64,000 nucleotides of DNA from Herbiconiux oxytropis (GCF_024979315.1 NZ_JANLCK010000002.1:434001-498000); one strand, 5' to 3'. Shown: positions 1-8,354, numbered from the stretch's first letter. The notes: generated from the letters alone by a model not told the origin. Numbers and translations are program-made.

Positions 1-81
1 GCGTGGGTGCGCGTGGTGGCTCCGGATGCCGCGCTGCTGCCCGTCGTGGAGACCGTGCTGGCGAATATCGGGGCCGGCTAG
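1..81 (+). CDS. C-terminal end of an unidentified protein (partial)
   Basis: An open frame runs from the window edge to a TAG at 79-81 and gives 26 residues ending VLANIGAG. Third codon positions are almost all G or C, as in the neighbouring genes. It points towards the HAD gene on the other strand, so the two converge. The fragment is too short to assign a family. Confidence 0.45.
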   Translation, partial: AWVRVVAPDAALLPVVETVLANIGAG

Positions 82-97
82 CGCGAGCCGGGGATGG

Positions 98-895
98 CTA
101 CAGCTCGGACTCGATCGGGGCCGACGAGAGGAGGTCGGCGACCGAGTCGATGATCTCGTCGGGGCGGAACGGGTACTTCGCGATCTCGGCCTCGTCGCTG
201 ATCCCCGTCATCACGAGGATCGTGTGGAGACCCGCCTCGATGCCCGCCACGACATCCGTGTCCATCCGGTCTCCGATCATGCCCGTGTTCTCGGAGTGGG
301 CGCCGATCCGGTTCATGGCCGAGCGGAACATCATGGGGTTCGGCTTGCCGACCACGTAGGGCTCCTTGCCCGTGGCCTTCGTGATCATGGCGGCGATGGC
401 GCCCGTGGCCGGGAGTGGACCCTCGGCGCTCGGCCCCGTGGCATCCGGATTCGTGACGATGAAGCGGGAGCCCGCGCCGATGAGCCGCACGGCCTTCGTG
501 ATGGCCTCGAAGGAGTAGTTGCGGGTCTCGCCGATGACCACGTAGTCAGGGGCCGTCTCGGTCATGATGAAGCCGGCCTCGTGGAGCGCCGTCGTGATGC
601 CGGCCTCACCGATCACGAAGGCGCTGCCGCCGGGCATCTGATCTTTGAGGAACGCGGCAGTGGCGAGCGCACTGGTCCAGATGAACTCCTCGGGCACCTC
701 GAGGCCGCTTGCGCGGAGGCGCGCGCTGAGGTCGCGCGGCGTGAAGATCGAGTTGTTCGTGAGCACCAGGTAGGGCTTGCCCTCGTCGCGCCACTGCTGC
801 AGCAGTTCGGCGGCGCCCTCGATGGGATGGTTCTCGTGCACGAGCACGCCGTCCATGTCGGTCAGCCAGCATTCGATCTCGTCGCGGCGGGTCAT
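98..895 (-). CDS. HAD-superfamily (NagD-type, class IIA) phosphatase
   Basis: The 265-residue cytosolic protein has all HAD motifs: DMDG at residues 13-16 (nucleophile Asp13 and acid/base Asp15), TNNS at 46-49, the motif III Lys184 in VVGKPNP, and the Mg-binding GDRMDTD at 208-214. The C2-type cap between motifs II and III and the overall length match NagD/phosphoglycolate phosphatase-like sugar phosphatases. The substrate cannot be read from sequence. The ATG at 895 is preceded by a good AAGGAG ribosome site. It is the last gene before a convergent partial gene and lies 62 bp downstream of the small membrane protein gene on the same strand. Confidence 0.85.
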   Translation of the reverse strand: MTRRDEIECWLTDMDGVLVHENHPIEGAAELLQQWRDEGKPYLVLTNNSIFTPRDLSARLRASGLEVPEEFIWTSALATAAFLKDQMPGGSAFVIGEAGITTALHEAGFIMTETAPDYVVIGETRNYSFEAITKAVRLIGAGSRFIVTNPDATGPSAEGPLPATGAIAAMITKATGKEPYVVGKPNPMMFRSAMNRIGAHSENTGMIGDRMDTDVVAGIEAGLHTILVMTGISDEAEIAKYPFRPDEIIDSVADLLSSAPIESEL

Positions 896-957
896 GTCGA
901 GCTCCTTCCCCTGCTGCGTCCAGCGTACAGGCGCGGCCGCGACGAGAGCCGGGAGGG

Positions 958-1218
958 TCAGCTGTAGCTGATCGCCACCACCGCCGTGCCCACGTAGACG
1001 AGCACCCAGAGCACTGTCAGGACGATCCCGACGATGACACCGATCTTCGCGGGCGTGTTGCGGTAGCCGGCCTTCTTGGACTGGTTGAGCGCCACGAGGC
1101 TGATGACGAGGCCGACGAACATGAAGAGGATCGAGGCGACGAGGCCGATCACGCCCAGGGTCTTGCCGGGGTAGTCGACGCCGGGGGCGGGTGTCGTGAG
1201 GGTGGGGGAGGTGGTCAT
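958..1218 (-). CDS. Small two-helix membrane protein, DUF4190-like
   Basis: An 86-residue protein with a Thr/Pro-rich N-terminus, a first hydrophobic segment at about residues 20-44 ending in LVALNQSKKAG, and a second at about 58-83. The short LNQSKKAG turn between two helices resembles the DUF4190 group of small actinobacterial membrane proteins, whose function is unknown. The start at 1218 is chosen because AAAGGAC lies just upstream; the open frame extends further upstream over nrtR, but that part looks like shadow sequence. It is divergent from nrtR with 156 bp between them. Confidence 0.7.
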   Translation of the reverse strand: MTTSPTLTTPAPGVDYPGKTLGVIGLVASILFMFVGLVISLVALNQSKKAGYRNTPAKIGVIVGIVLTVLWVLVYVGTAVVAISYS

Positions 1219-1279
1219 GGGTCTGTCCTTTCGAAGGGTGGGTGATCGTGTTCCGCGAGAATCTATCAACTCCTGGTCG

Positions 1280-1308
1280 ATTAAGCGAAGAATACTCAGA
1301 TCGAACAA
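1280..1308 (-). promoter_or_regulatory. Candidate promoter of the small membrane protein gene
   Basis: Read on the minus strand, TTGTTC (1308-1303) is followed after 17 bp by CTTAAT (1285-1280), about 60 bp before the start at 1218. The region is locally AT-rich for this genome. The match is moderate and untested. Confidence 0.35.
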
Positions 1309-1320
1309 GGGCGAGCCGGT

Positions 1321-1365
1321 TTGTGTCTTCGAGACTCTAAGGGTTATAGTCGGTTTCACCTTTAG
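1321..1365 (+). promoter_or_regulatory. nad operon promoter with probable NrtR operator
   Basis: TTGTGT (1321-1326) and TATAGT (1345-1350) are spaced by 18 bp, 25 bp before the nrtR start. An imperfect inverted repeat at 1337-1365 covers the -10 element: the left arm CTAAGGGTTATA matches the inverted right arm CTAAAGGTGAAA at 9 of 12 positions. NrtR repressors are known to bind short AT-rich palindromes of this general kind in front of NAD genes. The position over the -10 box fits autorepression of the whole operon. Assignment to NrtR is inference from context. Confidence 0.55.
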
Positions 1366-1374
1366 GGGGTTTCC

Positions 1375-2130
1375 ATGCAGATCACACTGGCCGTGTCGAC
1401 GGTGATCTTCGCTCTGCGGCCCACGAGCGCCGGAGCCGATCCGGAATCGGGCGCGCCGCTTCCCGCTCTGTGGCTGCCCCTCGTGCGTCGCATCCGCCCG
1501 CCCTACGAGGGCCAGTGGGCGCTGCCGGGAGGCCCCCTCGGCATCGACGAGGATCTCGAGGCCGCGGCGGCGCGCACCCTCGGCGCCACCACCGCCCTCG
1601 CCCCCAACTACCTCGAGCAGCTCTACGCCTTCGGCACCCTCGACCGCTCGCCGGACGGCGCGAACGACCGCGTGGTGTCGGTGGTCTACTGGGCGCTCGT
1701 GAACTCCGACGAGGTCGTGCACTCCGACCGCAACACGAGCACGGAGAACGTGCGCTGGTTCTCGGTCGACGACCTGCCCGACCTCGCGTTCGACCACGAC
1801 GTCATCATCGAGTACGCGCTCTGGCGGCTCCGCAACAAGGTGGAGTACAGCCGCATCGCGCACGCCTTCCTCGGCGACACCTTCACGCTCGCCGAGTTGC
1901 GCGAGGTGCACGAATCGGTGCTGGGGCGCACGCTCGACCCGGCCAACTTCCGCCGCCAGATCGAGTCGACGAACGCCATCGTGCCCACCGGCAAGCGCGT
2001 CACCGGCACGAGCTACCGCCCGCCCAAGCTCTACCGCTACAACAACTCCGCCGAGCCGGTGGATCGTGGGCCGCTCGGGCGCACCGATCCAGCCGAACCC
2101 GCCAGCCCCTCGAGGAAGCCGACAGCATGA
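1375..2130 (+). CDS. nrtR: NrtR-type Nudix transcriptional regulator of NAD biosynthesis
   Basis: A 251-residue protein with an N-terminal Nudix fold (about 1-150) and a C-terminal winged-helix domain (about 160-230) carrying the NrtR hallmarks FTLAELREVHE, LDPANFRRQ and RPPKLYRYN. The Nudix box is degenerate: after the first Gly the expected REUxEE glutamates are replaced (RTLGATT), so catalysis is unlikely and ligand sensing (ADP-ribose or a related NAD metabolite in this family) is the likely role. AGGGGG lies 5 bp before the ATG. Its stop overlaps the nadA start (ATGA), so it is the first gene of the nad operon and probably represses it. Residues 231-251 are an unconserved tail. Confidence 0.88.
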   Translation: MQITLAVSTVIFALRPTSAGADPESGAPLPALWLPLVRRIRPPYEGQWALPGGPLGIDEDLEAAAARTLGATTALAPNYLEQLYAFGTLDRSPDGANDRVVSVVYWALVNSDEVVHSDRNTSTENVRWFSVDDLPDLAFDHDVIIEYALWRLRNKVEYSRIAHAFLGDTFTLAELREVHESVLGRTLDPANFRRQIESTNAIVPTGKRVTGTSYRPPKLYRYNNSAEPVDRGPLGRTDPAEPASPSRKPTA

Positions 2131-3431
2131 CCCCGACAGCACTCTCCGTCGACAGCGAGATCCAGCTCATCACCGCCGGGGCGCCCGGCGCCACGGGCTC
2201 GACCTGCACCCCCGAGCTCGCCGAGGGCCCCTGGCAGTTCGACCTGAAGCCGCCCTCTTACGGTCCTGGCGCCTCGATGGCCGACCCCATCCCCGCCGAC
2301 GCTCCGCGGCAGGGCGAGCTCCCTGAGGAGTACAAGACGGCGTCGAAGGCCGAGCTCGATGCGCGCATCCGTGCCGCAAAGGCCACCCTCGGCGACCGTG
2401 TGGTGGTGCTCGGGCACTTCTATCAGCGCGACGAGGTGGTGCAGTACGCCGACTTCGTGGGCGACTCGTTCCAGCTCGCCAACGCAGCACTCACGGTGCC
2501 CGAGGCCGAGGCGATCGTGTTCTGCGGGGTGCACTTCATGGCCGAGACGGCCGACATCCTCGCGCGGCCGCAGCAGGCGGTCATCCTGCCGAACCTCGCG
2601 GCCGGATGCTCGATGGCCGACATGGCGGACATCGATTCGGTGGAGGAGGCCTGGGCCGAGCTCTCGGCGATCTACGGGACCGAGCCCGACGCATCCGGTC
2701 GCGTGCCGGTCATCCCCGTCACCTACATGAACTCGTCGGCGGCGCTCAAGGGCTTCTGCGGGCAGAACGGCGGGATCGTCTGCACGTCGTCGAACGCGGC
2801 GACGGTGCTCGAGTGGGCGTTCGAGCGGGGGCAGCGGGTGCTGTTCTTCCCCGACCAGCACCTCGGGCGCAACACCGCGAAGGCCATGGGGGTGCCGCTC
2901 GAGCGGATGCCGATGTGGAACCCGCGCAAGGCGCTCGGCGGCAACTCGGAGGAGTCGCTGCTCGACGCGCAGGTCATCCTGTGGCACGGGTTCTGCTCGG
3001 TGCACAAGCGGTTCACGGTGGCGCAGATCGAGAAGGCGCGGGCCTCGCACCCCGGCGTGCAGGTGATCGTGCACCCCGAGTGCCCCATGCCCGTGGTCGA
3101 CGCCGCGGATGCGGCGGGCTCGACCGACTTCATCGTCAAGGCCATCGCGGCGGCGCCCGCGGGCTCGACGTTCGCGATCGGCACCGAGATCAACCTCGTG
3201 CAGCGCCTCGCCAACGAGTACCCGCAGCACACCATCTTCTGCCTCGACGACGTGATCTGCCCGTGCTCCACGATGTACCGCATCCACCCGGGCTACCTCG
3301 CGTGGGTGCTCGAGTCGCTCGTGGGGGTCGACGGCGGACCCTCCGTGGTGCAGAACCGCATCGTGGTCGACGAGGCGGTGGCGGCTCCGGCGCGCGTGGC
3401 GCTCGAGCGGATGCTCTCGGCCCGGCCATGA
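2127..3431 (+). CDS. nadA: Quinolinate synthase A
   Basis: NadA condenses iminoaspartate with dihydroxyacetone phosphate to quinolinate using a [4Fe-4S] cluster. The 434-residue protein has the expected cluster-binding cysteines: Cys133 in FCGVHFMAE, Cys290 in HGFCSVHK and Cys378 or Cys380 in VICPCSTM. Other family motifs include GHFYQRDEVVQ, DSFQLA, YMNSSAALKG and HPECPMPVVDAAD. An N-terminal extension of about 70 residues and the longer form overall are typical of actinobacterial NadA. The start at 2127 overlaps the nrtR stop by 4 bp, and its TGA overlaps the nadB start. The nearby cysteine desulfurase could supply sulfur for its cluster. Confidence 0.95.
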   Translation: MTPTALSVDSEIQLITAGAPGATGSTCTPELAEGPWQFDLKPPSYGPGASMADPIPADAPRQGELPEEYKTASKAELDARIRAAKATLGDRVVVLGHFYQRDEVVQYADFVGDSFQLANAALTVPEAEAIVFCGVHFMAETADILARPQQAVILPNLAAGCSMADMADIDSVEEAWAELSAIYGTEPDASGRVPVIPVTYMNSSAALKGFCGQNGGIVCTSSNAATVLEWAFERGQRVLFFPDQHLGRNTAKAMGVPLERMPMWNPRKALGGNSEESLLDAQVILWHGFCSVHKRFTVAQIEKARASHPGVQVIVHPECPMPVVDAADAAGSTDFIVKAIAAAPAGSTFAIGTEINLVQRLANEYPQHTIFCLDDVICPCSTMYRIHPGYLAWVLESLVGVDGGPSVVQNRIVVDEAVAAPARVALERMLSARP

Positions 3432-5281
3432 GCGGGAGCGCGGCGGCCGGGGTGGGTGCGGGTGGGCGCGGGAATGCGGTCACGGGCGGCCCTGCGCCGC
3501 GGGATGCCGGGTGCGCGCTCGGCGTCGTCATCGTCGGCAGTGGGATCGCCGGGTTGACGACGGCGTTGACGCTGCAGCGGCTGCGGCCGGATGCCTCGAT
3601 CACCATCGTGACGAAGGGGAGCATCGACGACGGGTGCACCCGCCACGCGCAAGGCGGCATCGCGAGCGCGGTGCTGCCGGGCGACAGCGTGGAGTCGCAC
3701 ATCGCCGACACGCTCGTGGCAGGTGCGGGGCTGTGCGATCCGGCGGCCGTGCGCGTGCTGTGCGAGGAGGGACCGGAGCGCCTCCGCGATCTCCTGGCAT
3801 GGGGCGTGGAGTTCGATCGCGTGGACGGCGGGCGTGACGAGGTGCCGGGCGACGGGGTGGCTGCGGGTGACCTGGCGGGGCTCGACGCGGGCAGGGAGGG
3901 GGCGCACTCGTTCCACCGCATCGTGCACGCCGGCGGCGACGCGACCGGCCTGAGCGTGCAGAACGCCCTCGTGCGCGCCACCCGTGCCGCGGGCATCCGG
4001 GTGCTCGAGCACGCCTTCCTCGCCGACCTCCTGCTCGTCCCCGCCCCCGAGCCCGCCGCATCCGGCGGTGAGTCGTGGCGAAGTGTCGGCACAGCGGCGG
4101 AGACGGGTGACGGGAGTGCACGTCGGCGCGACTCGGGGGAGGTCGGGGCGGGACCTCGCGTGGGAGGGGCGGTGGTGCTGCGGGAGGGGCGGCGCGAGGT
4201 GCTCGAGGCCGACGAGGTGGTGCTCGCGAGCGGGGGCGCGGGGCAGCTGTACCCGTTCACCACGAATCCCGCGGTGGCGACGGGCGACGGCATAGCGGCG
4301 GCGCTGCGGGCCGGGGCCGCGGTGGCCGATCTGGAGTTCGTGCAGTTCCACCCGACGGCGCTCGCCGTGCCGGGGTGCTTCCTCGTGTCGGAGGCGGTGC
4401 GGGGCGATGGGGCCGTGCTGCGGAATGCGGCTGGGGAGCGCTTCATGCCGGCGGCGCATCCGCTCGCCGAGCTCGCGCCGCGGGATGTGGTGGCCCGGGC
4501 GATCGCGCTCGAGATGGAGCGCACAGGCGCCCCCGTGGTGCTCGACGCCCGCGGCCTCGGATCCGAGGAGCTCGAGCGGCGCTTCCCGACCATCTCGGCC
4601 GCGTGCCGCGCCGCCGGGTTCGACTGGGCGCGTGAGCCGGTGCCCGTGGCTCCGGCGGCGCACTACGGGATGGGCGGCGTGGTCACCGACCTCGACGGGC
4701 GCACGAGCCTCGCGGGCCTCTGGGCCGTGGGCGAGGTCGCGCGCACGGGGGTGCACGGGGCGAACCGGCTGGCGTCGAACTCGCTGCTCGAGGGCCTCGT
4801 CTTCGGGCACCGCGCGGCCCGCGCTCTGGCGCGGGTGGTGGCGTCGGATGTCGGTCCCGGCGCGTCGGTGCCGGTGCCGGTGTCGGTCGATCGGGCGGCG
4901 GTAGATCGTGCGGCGTCGCCGTCCCTGTCGCCGCGTCGGAGGCCGCAACGCGAAGAGATCCAGGCGCTGATGTGGCGCCACGTCGGTGTGCTGCGCGATG
5001 CGGAGGGTCTGCAGAGCGCGGCCGCCGCGCTCGCGGAGTGGGACATGTCCATCGACGCGCGTGGCGCATCCGGGATCGCCGACCTGCCCGCCGCATCCGT
5101 GCACGAGCTCGAGACCGCGAATCTGCTGCTGCTCGCACGAGCGACCGTGGCCGCGGCGCTCGCGCGTCGGGAATCGGTGGGCGCCCACTTCCGCGCCGAT
5201 GCCGGCCCCACCTCCGGTCGCCGCCACGCCTCGGGCATCGCCGCCCGTTCCACCACCCCCGCAGAGAAGGTGCTCGTCTGA
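3428..5281 (+). CDS. nadB: L-aspartate oxidase
   Basis: A flavoprotein that oxidises L-aspartate to iminoaspartate for NadA. The 617-residue protein has the FAD-binding GSGIAG at 37-42, the RHAQGGIAS motif at 72-80, the substrate-loop sequence QFHPTALAVPG, and the family signature GVVTDLDGRTSLAGLWAVGE followed by HGANRLASNSLLEG. The first 30 residues are Gly/Ala-rich and unlikely to be structured. A low-complexity stretch of roughly 30 residues (about 214-245) breaks the region before the conserved VLASGGAGQLYP. It is encoded by a palindromic DNA segment described separately. The gene overlaps nadA by 4 bp and nadC by 1 bp. Confidence 0.95.
   Translation: MSGSAAAGVGAGGRGNAVTGGPAPRDAGCALGVVIVGSGIAGLTTALTLQRLRPDASITIVTKGSIDDGCTRHAQGGIASAVLPGDSVESHIADTLVAGAGLCDPAAVRVLCEEGPERLRDLLAWGVEFDRVDGGRDEVPGDGVAAGDLAGLDAGREGAHSFHRIVHAGGDATGLSVQNALVRATRAAGIRVLEHAFLADLLLVPAPEPAASGGESWRSVGTAAETGDGSARRRDSGEVGAGPRVGGAVVLREGRREVLEADEVVLASGGAGQLYPFTTNPAVATGDGIAAALRAGAAVADLEFVQFHPTALAVPGCFLVSEAVRGDGAVLRNAAGERFMPAAHPLAELAPRDVVARAIALEMERTGAPVVLDARGLGSEELERRFPTISAACRAAGFDWAREPVPVAPAAHYGMGGVVTDLDGRTSLAGLWAVGEVARTGVHGANRLASNSLLEGLVFGHRAARALARVVASDVGPGASVPVPVSVDRAAVDRAASPSLSPRRRPQREEIQALMWRHVGVLRDAEGLQSAAAALAEWDMSIDARGASGIADLPAASVHELETANLLLLARATVAAALARRESVGAHFRADAGPTSGRRHASGIAARSTTPAEKVLV
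4070..4134. repeat. Palindrome-like insertion inside nadB
   Basis: Inside the coding region, GAGTCG...GGCGA.GTG (4070-4092) is mirrored by CAC.TCGGCGCGACTC (4116-4134), an imperfect inverted repeat around a GC-rich centre. It encodes a Ser/Gly/Arg/Glu-rich stretch that has no counterpart in compact NadB proteins. In-frame palindromic insertions are known from other bacteria; here the origin is inferred. Confidence 0.45.
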
Positions 5282-6159
5282 TGCTGACCGAACAGATCAT
5301 CGAGGAGGTCGTCGGGCGCGCGCTCGCCGAGGACGCGCCGTGGGGCGACATCACCTCCGAGCTCCTCATCCCCGACGACGCCGTGGTGCACGCCGCCCTC
5401 GACGCCCGCGAGCCCGGCGTCTTCAGCGGTGGGGCCGTGTTCGCGGCGGCGATGCGGCTCGTCGACCCGCGCATCCGCACCGAGGTGCTCGTGCCCGATG
5501 GCACGCCGTTCGAGGCCGGCGCCGTGCTCGCCACCGTGCAGGGCCCCGCCAGGGGAGTGCTGCGCGCCGAGCGCGTGGGCCTCAACCTCGCGCAGCGGAT
5601 GAGCGGGGTCGCCACCCTCACCGCCCGCTACGTCGAGGCGGTGGCCGGCACCCGCGCGCGCATCGTCGACACCCGCAAGACCACGCCGGGCCTGCGTGCA
5701 CTCGAGCGGGCGGCCGTGCGGGCGGGCGGCGGGCACAACCACCGCTTCTCGCTCTCGGATGCGGTGCTCGCGAAGGACAACCACCTCGCCGTGCTCGCCG
5801 CCAGGCACGGCGGCGACGTCACGGCGGCCCTGCGCTCGGTGCGCGAACGCCTCTCGCACACGACGCACCTCGAGGTGGAGGTCGACCGCCTCGACCAGAT
5901 CGAGCCCGTGCTCGCGGCGGGCGTCGACACGATCATGCTCGACAACTTCTCGCTCGCCGACCTGCGCACGGGGGTCGAGGTCGTGGGCGGTCGGGCCCTC
6001 GTGGAGGCCAGCGGTGGCGTGAACCTCGAGACGGTGGCCGGGATCGCGGCGACGGGCGTCGACCTCATCTCGGTGGGCGCCCTCACCCACAGCGTGCGCT
6101 CACTCGATCTGGGCCTCGACGTCACGTTCGTCGACCCGCCGGCCGGCATCCGCTCGTGA
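5281..6159 (+). CDS. nadC: Nicotinate-nucleotide diphosphorylase (carboxylating)
   Basis: NadC (quinolinate phosphoribosyltransferase) turns quinolinate and PRPP into nicotinate mononucleotide, completing the de novo branch encoded here. The 292-residue length is typical. Diagnostic motifs are EDAPWGDITSE near the N-terminus, ERVGLNLAQRMSGVAT, the catalytic-site VDTRKTTPGLR, GGGHNHRFSLSD, KDNH, and the C-terminal EASGGVNLETV and GVDLISVGALTHS. The ATG at 5281 shares one base with the nadB TGA, which indicates translational coupling. The stop overlaps the GTG of the cysteine desulfurase. Confidence 0.96.
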   Translation: MLTEQIIEEVVGRALAEDAPWGDITSELLIPDDAVVHAALDAREPGVFSGGAVFAAAMRLVDPRIRTEVLVPDGTPFEAGAVLATVQGPARGVLRAERVGLNLAQRMSGVATLTARYVEAVAGTRARIVDTRKTTPGLRALERAAVRAGGGHNHRFSLSDAVLAKDNHLAVLAARHGGDVTAALRSVRERLSHTTHLEVEVDRLDQIEPVLAAGVDTIMLDNFSLADLRTGVEVVGGRALVEASGGVNLETVAGIAATGVDLISVGALTHSVRSLDLGLDVTFVDPPAGIRS

Positions 6160-7451
6160 TCCACCTCGACGCCGCCGCCACCTCGCCCGTGCGCCGCGAG
6201 GTGCTCGAGGCGATGTGGCCGCACCTCACGGGCGAGTTCGGCAACCCCTCGAGCACGCACGGCCTCGGCGCCTCGGCCGCCCGCGCGCTCGCCGAGGCCC
6301 GGCGCACGGTGGCGGAGTGGCTGGGCTGCCGGCCGGGCGAGGTCGTCTTCACCTCGGGCGGCACCGAGGCCGACAACCTCGCGGTGAAGGGGCTCGCGCT
6401 CGCCGCGATCGCCCCTGATGCCGGGCGCAGCGGGCAGCGGGGACGGCACCTCGTGCGGAGCGCGATCGAGCATCCGGCGGTGGTGGAGTCGGTCGCGTTC
6501 CTCGAGCGGGTGCACGGCTTCGAGGTGACGGTGGTGGGAGTCGATGGCGAGGGGCTCGTCGACCCGGACGAGTTCGCGGCGGCCCTCCGCCCCGACACCG
6601 CGCTCGCCACCGTGATGCACGCGAACAACGAGGTGGGCAGCATCCAGCCGATGGCGGAGCTCGCGGCCCGCGCCGCCGCCCACGGGGTGCCTTTCCACAC
6701 GGATGCCGTGCAGTCGGCCGGCTGGCTCGACACCCGGCTGGGTGTGCTCGGCGTGGACGCCCTCAGCATCTCGGGCCACAAGCTCGGCGCCCCCAAGGGC
6801 ATCGGCGCGCTCGCCGTGCGACGACGGATCGAGCCGCTCGTGCACGGCGGCGGTCAGGAGCGGGGAGTGCGCTCCGGCACCGAGAACGTGGCGTTCGCGG
6901 TGGGACTCGCGGCGGCGGTGCGCCTGCTCGGCCGCCCCGAGCAGGCGGCGGCGCGCGCGGCGCGCACGAGCGCCCTGCGCGACGGGTTCATCCGCGAGGT
7001 GCTGCACCGGGTGCCAGGCGCTGTGCTGACGGGACCGTCGATCACGGCGGCCGGTGGTGCCGGTGCTGGCGGCGCCGGTGGTGCCGGTGCCGGTGGTGCA
7101 GGTGGTGCCGGTGCAGGTGCTGCCGGCGCACGTGGTGCCAGCGCGGGGGCCGGTGCACGCGCGGTGGATGTGCGGCTGCCGTCGGTCGCGTCGTTCTGCT
7201 TCCCGGGGACGAGCGGCGAGAGCATCCTGCTGCAGCTCGAGGAGCGCGGGGTGATCGTGTCGAGCGGATCGGCCTGCGCCGCCGGCAGCGACGACCCCTC
7301 GCCCGTGCTTCTCGCCCTCGGCCTCGCGCCGGAGGTGGCCCAGACGGCCGTGCGCTTCACCTTCACCGCCGACACGACCGCGGCCGACCTGAGCGCGGCA
7401 TCCGCTGCCCTCGTCGCGGCCCTCGCGGACCTCCGCGCCCTCGCGCCCTGA
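6156..7451 (+). CDS. Cysteine desulfurase (NifS/IscS-like) in the nad operon
   Basis: A PLP enzyme that takes sulfur from cysteine. In this 431-residue protein His106, Asp183 and the PLP Lys209 (SISGHKLGAPKG) and the sulfur-carrying Cys374 (SSGSACAAGS) are all present. The GTG start at 6156 overlaps the nadC stop (GTGA). Position as fifth gene of an NAD operon suggests that it serves the iron-sulfur cluster of NadA, as nad-linked NifS proteins do elsewhere. Between about residues 299 and 334 the protein carries a Gly/Ala-only tract encoded by a GGTGCC-like minisatellite (7051-7156), inserted ahead of the small domain. Such a loop is not part of the normal fold. Confidence 0.92.
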   Translation: MIHLDAAATSPVRREVLEAMWPHLTGEFGNPSSTHGLGASAARALAEARRTVAEWLGCRPGEVVFTSGGTEADNLAVKGLALAAIAPDAGRSGQRGRHLVRSAIEHPAVVESVAFLERVHGFEVTVVGVDGEGLVDPDEFAAALRPDTALATVMHANNEVGSIQPMAELAARAAAHGVPFHTDAVQSAGWLDTRLGVLGVDALSISGHKLGAPKGIGALAVRRRIEPLVHGGGQERGVRSGTENVAFAVGLAAAVRLLGRPEQAAARAARTSALRDGFIREVLHRVPGAVLTGPSITAAGGAGAGGAGGAGAGGAGGAGAGAAGARGASAGAGARAVDVRLPSVASFCFPGTSGESILLQLEERGVIVSSGSACAAGSDDPSPVLLALGLAPEVAQTAVRFTFTADTTAADLSAASAALVAALADLRALAP

Positions 7452-7519
7452 GCCCGCTCCCGCTCACGATCCGAGCCCGCGCCCCCAGCCCGCCTCGCCT
7501 GAGTTCCCACCACGCCGCC

Positions 7520-7574
7520 GACTTGACACAAATCGCGCCTAAAACCGCCGACTTGGCACATCTTGTGTCAAGTC
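7520..7574 (+). repeat. 55-bp nested palindrome, copy 1
   Basis: The sequence begins GACTTGACACAA and ends TTGTGTCAAGTC. The right 25 bp equal the consensus right arm, in which ACTTGGCACA pairs with TGTGTCAAGT around a TCT loop. It lies between the convergent cysteine desulfurase and DtxR-type genes, in the orientation of the former. Confidence 0.85.
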
Positions 7575-7597
7575 AGTGAGGCGGGGAGGCGGCGGGG

Positions 7598-8317
7598 TCA
7601 GGCGGAGAGCCAGAGGGCATCGGGGGCGTGCACCTCCACCGGGGCCGCACCCGCGACCTCCGTGAGCATGAGCACGACGGGCTCCACGAGGGGAGCTCCG
7701 TCGGGCTCCGTGACCGCCGGATCGGGGTAGCCCGCCTCGGCGAAGGTCACGACGCGCACGGCGGTGCCGGGCCCGACGCCCTGCTCGGCGAGCGACTGCA
7801 GCAGCGACGGGTCGCGGTCGTTGATCCGCAGCACCCGGCCCTCGTGCCCGATCGAGGCCTCGGCCAGCAGCACGGCGTCGAACGAGGGCACGTGCCCGTC
7901 GGCGGTGGGGATGGGGTCGCCGTGCGGATCCTGCGCCGGCCGCCCGAGCCGCTCGTCGATGGCGTCGAGCAGACGGTCGCTGAGCGCGTGCTCGAGCACC
8001 TCGGCCTCATCGTGCACCTCGTGCCAGGCGTAGCCCATCTCGCGCACGAGCCAGGTCTCGATCAGCCGGTGCCGGCGCACCACGCCGCTCGCGCGCATCC
8101 GCCCCACCGGGGTGAGGGTGAGCGGGCCGTAGGGCACGTGCGTGATGAGCCCTGCCGCCGCGAGCTTCTTCACCATCTCGGTCACCGACGAGGGCGCCAC
8201 CCCGAGCCGCGCAGCCAGCACCGATGGCGTGATGGGGGCGGGCTGCCACTCGGTGTGGGCGTAGATCGTCTTGAGGTAGTTCTCCGCCGCGGTGTCCTGG
8301 CCGTGTGTCATCGACAT
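7598..8317 (-). CDS. DtxR-family metalloregulator, MntR-like
   Basis: A 239-residue repressor with an N-terminal winged helix (about 28-62, PSVLAARLGVAPSSVTEMVKKL), the dimerisation/metal domain with RRHRL (His83) and EVHDEAEVLEHALSD, the HGDPIP motif, and a C-terminal FeoA/SH3-like domain (about 155-239). At the position of the DtxR Cys102 ligand it has Glu106, followed by Glu109 and His110. This favours manganese over iron sensing, as in MntR. A matching TTAGGC/GCCTAA palindrome lies over the start of the Nramp gene at 20502-20515, a likely target. GGGAGC precedes the ATG at 8317. Confidence 0.85.
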   Translation of the reverse strand: MSMTHGQDTAAENYLKTIYAHTEWQPAPITPSVLAARLGVAPSSVTEMVKKLAAAGLITHVPYGPLTLTPVGRMRASGVVRRHRLIETWLVREMGYAWHEVHDEAEVLEHALSDRLLDAIDERLGRPAQDPHGDPIPTADGHVPSFDAVLLAEASIGHEGRVLRINDRDPSLLQSLAEQGVGPGTAVRVVTFAEAGYPDPAVTEPDGAPLVEPVVLMLTEVAGAAPVEVHAPDALWLSA

Positions 8318-8354
8318 GATGCTCCCACCCTAGGCGGCCAAAGCGCGCGGCGGC

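Noticed and set aside
8325-8340. DtxR-type operator before the MntR-like gene (CCCTAGGCGG, also present near 20470)
   Set aside because: It lacks the paired TTAGG/CCTAA arms; the similarity to the mntH site is too weak to call.
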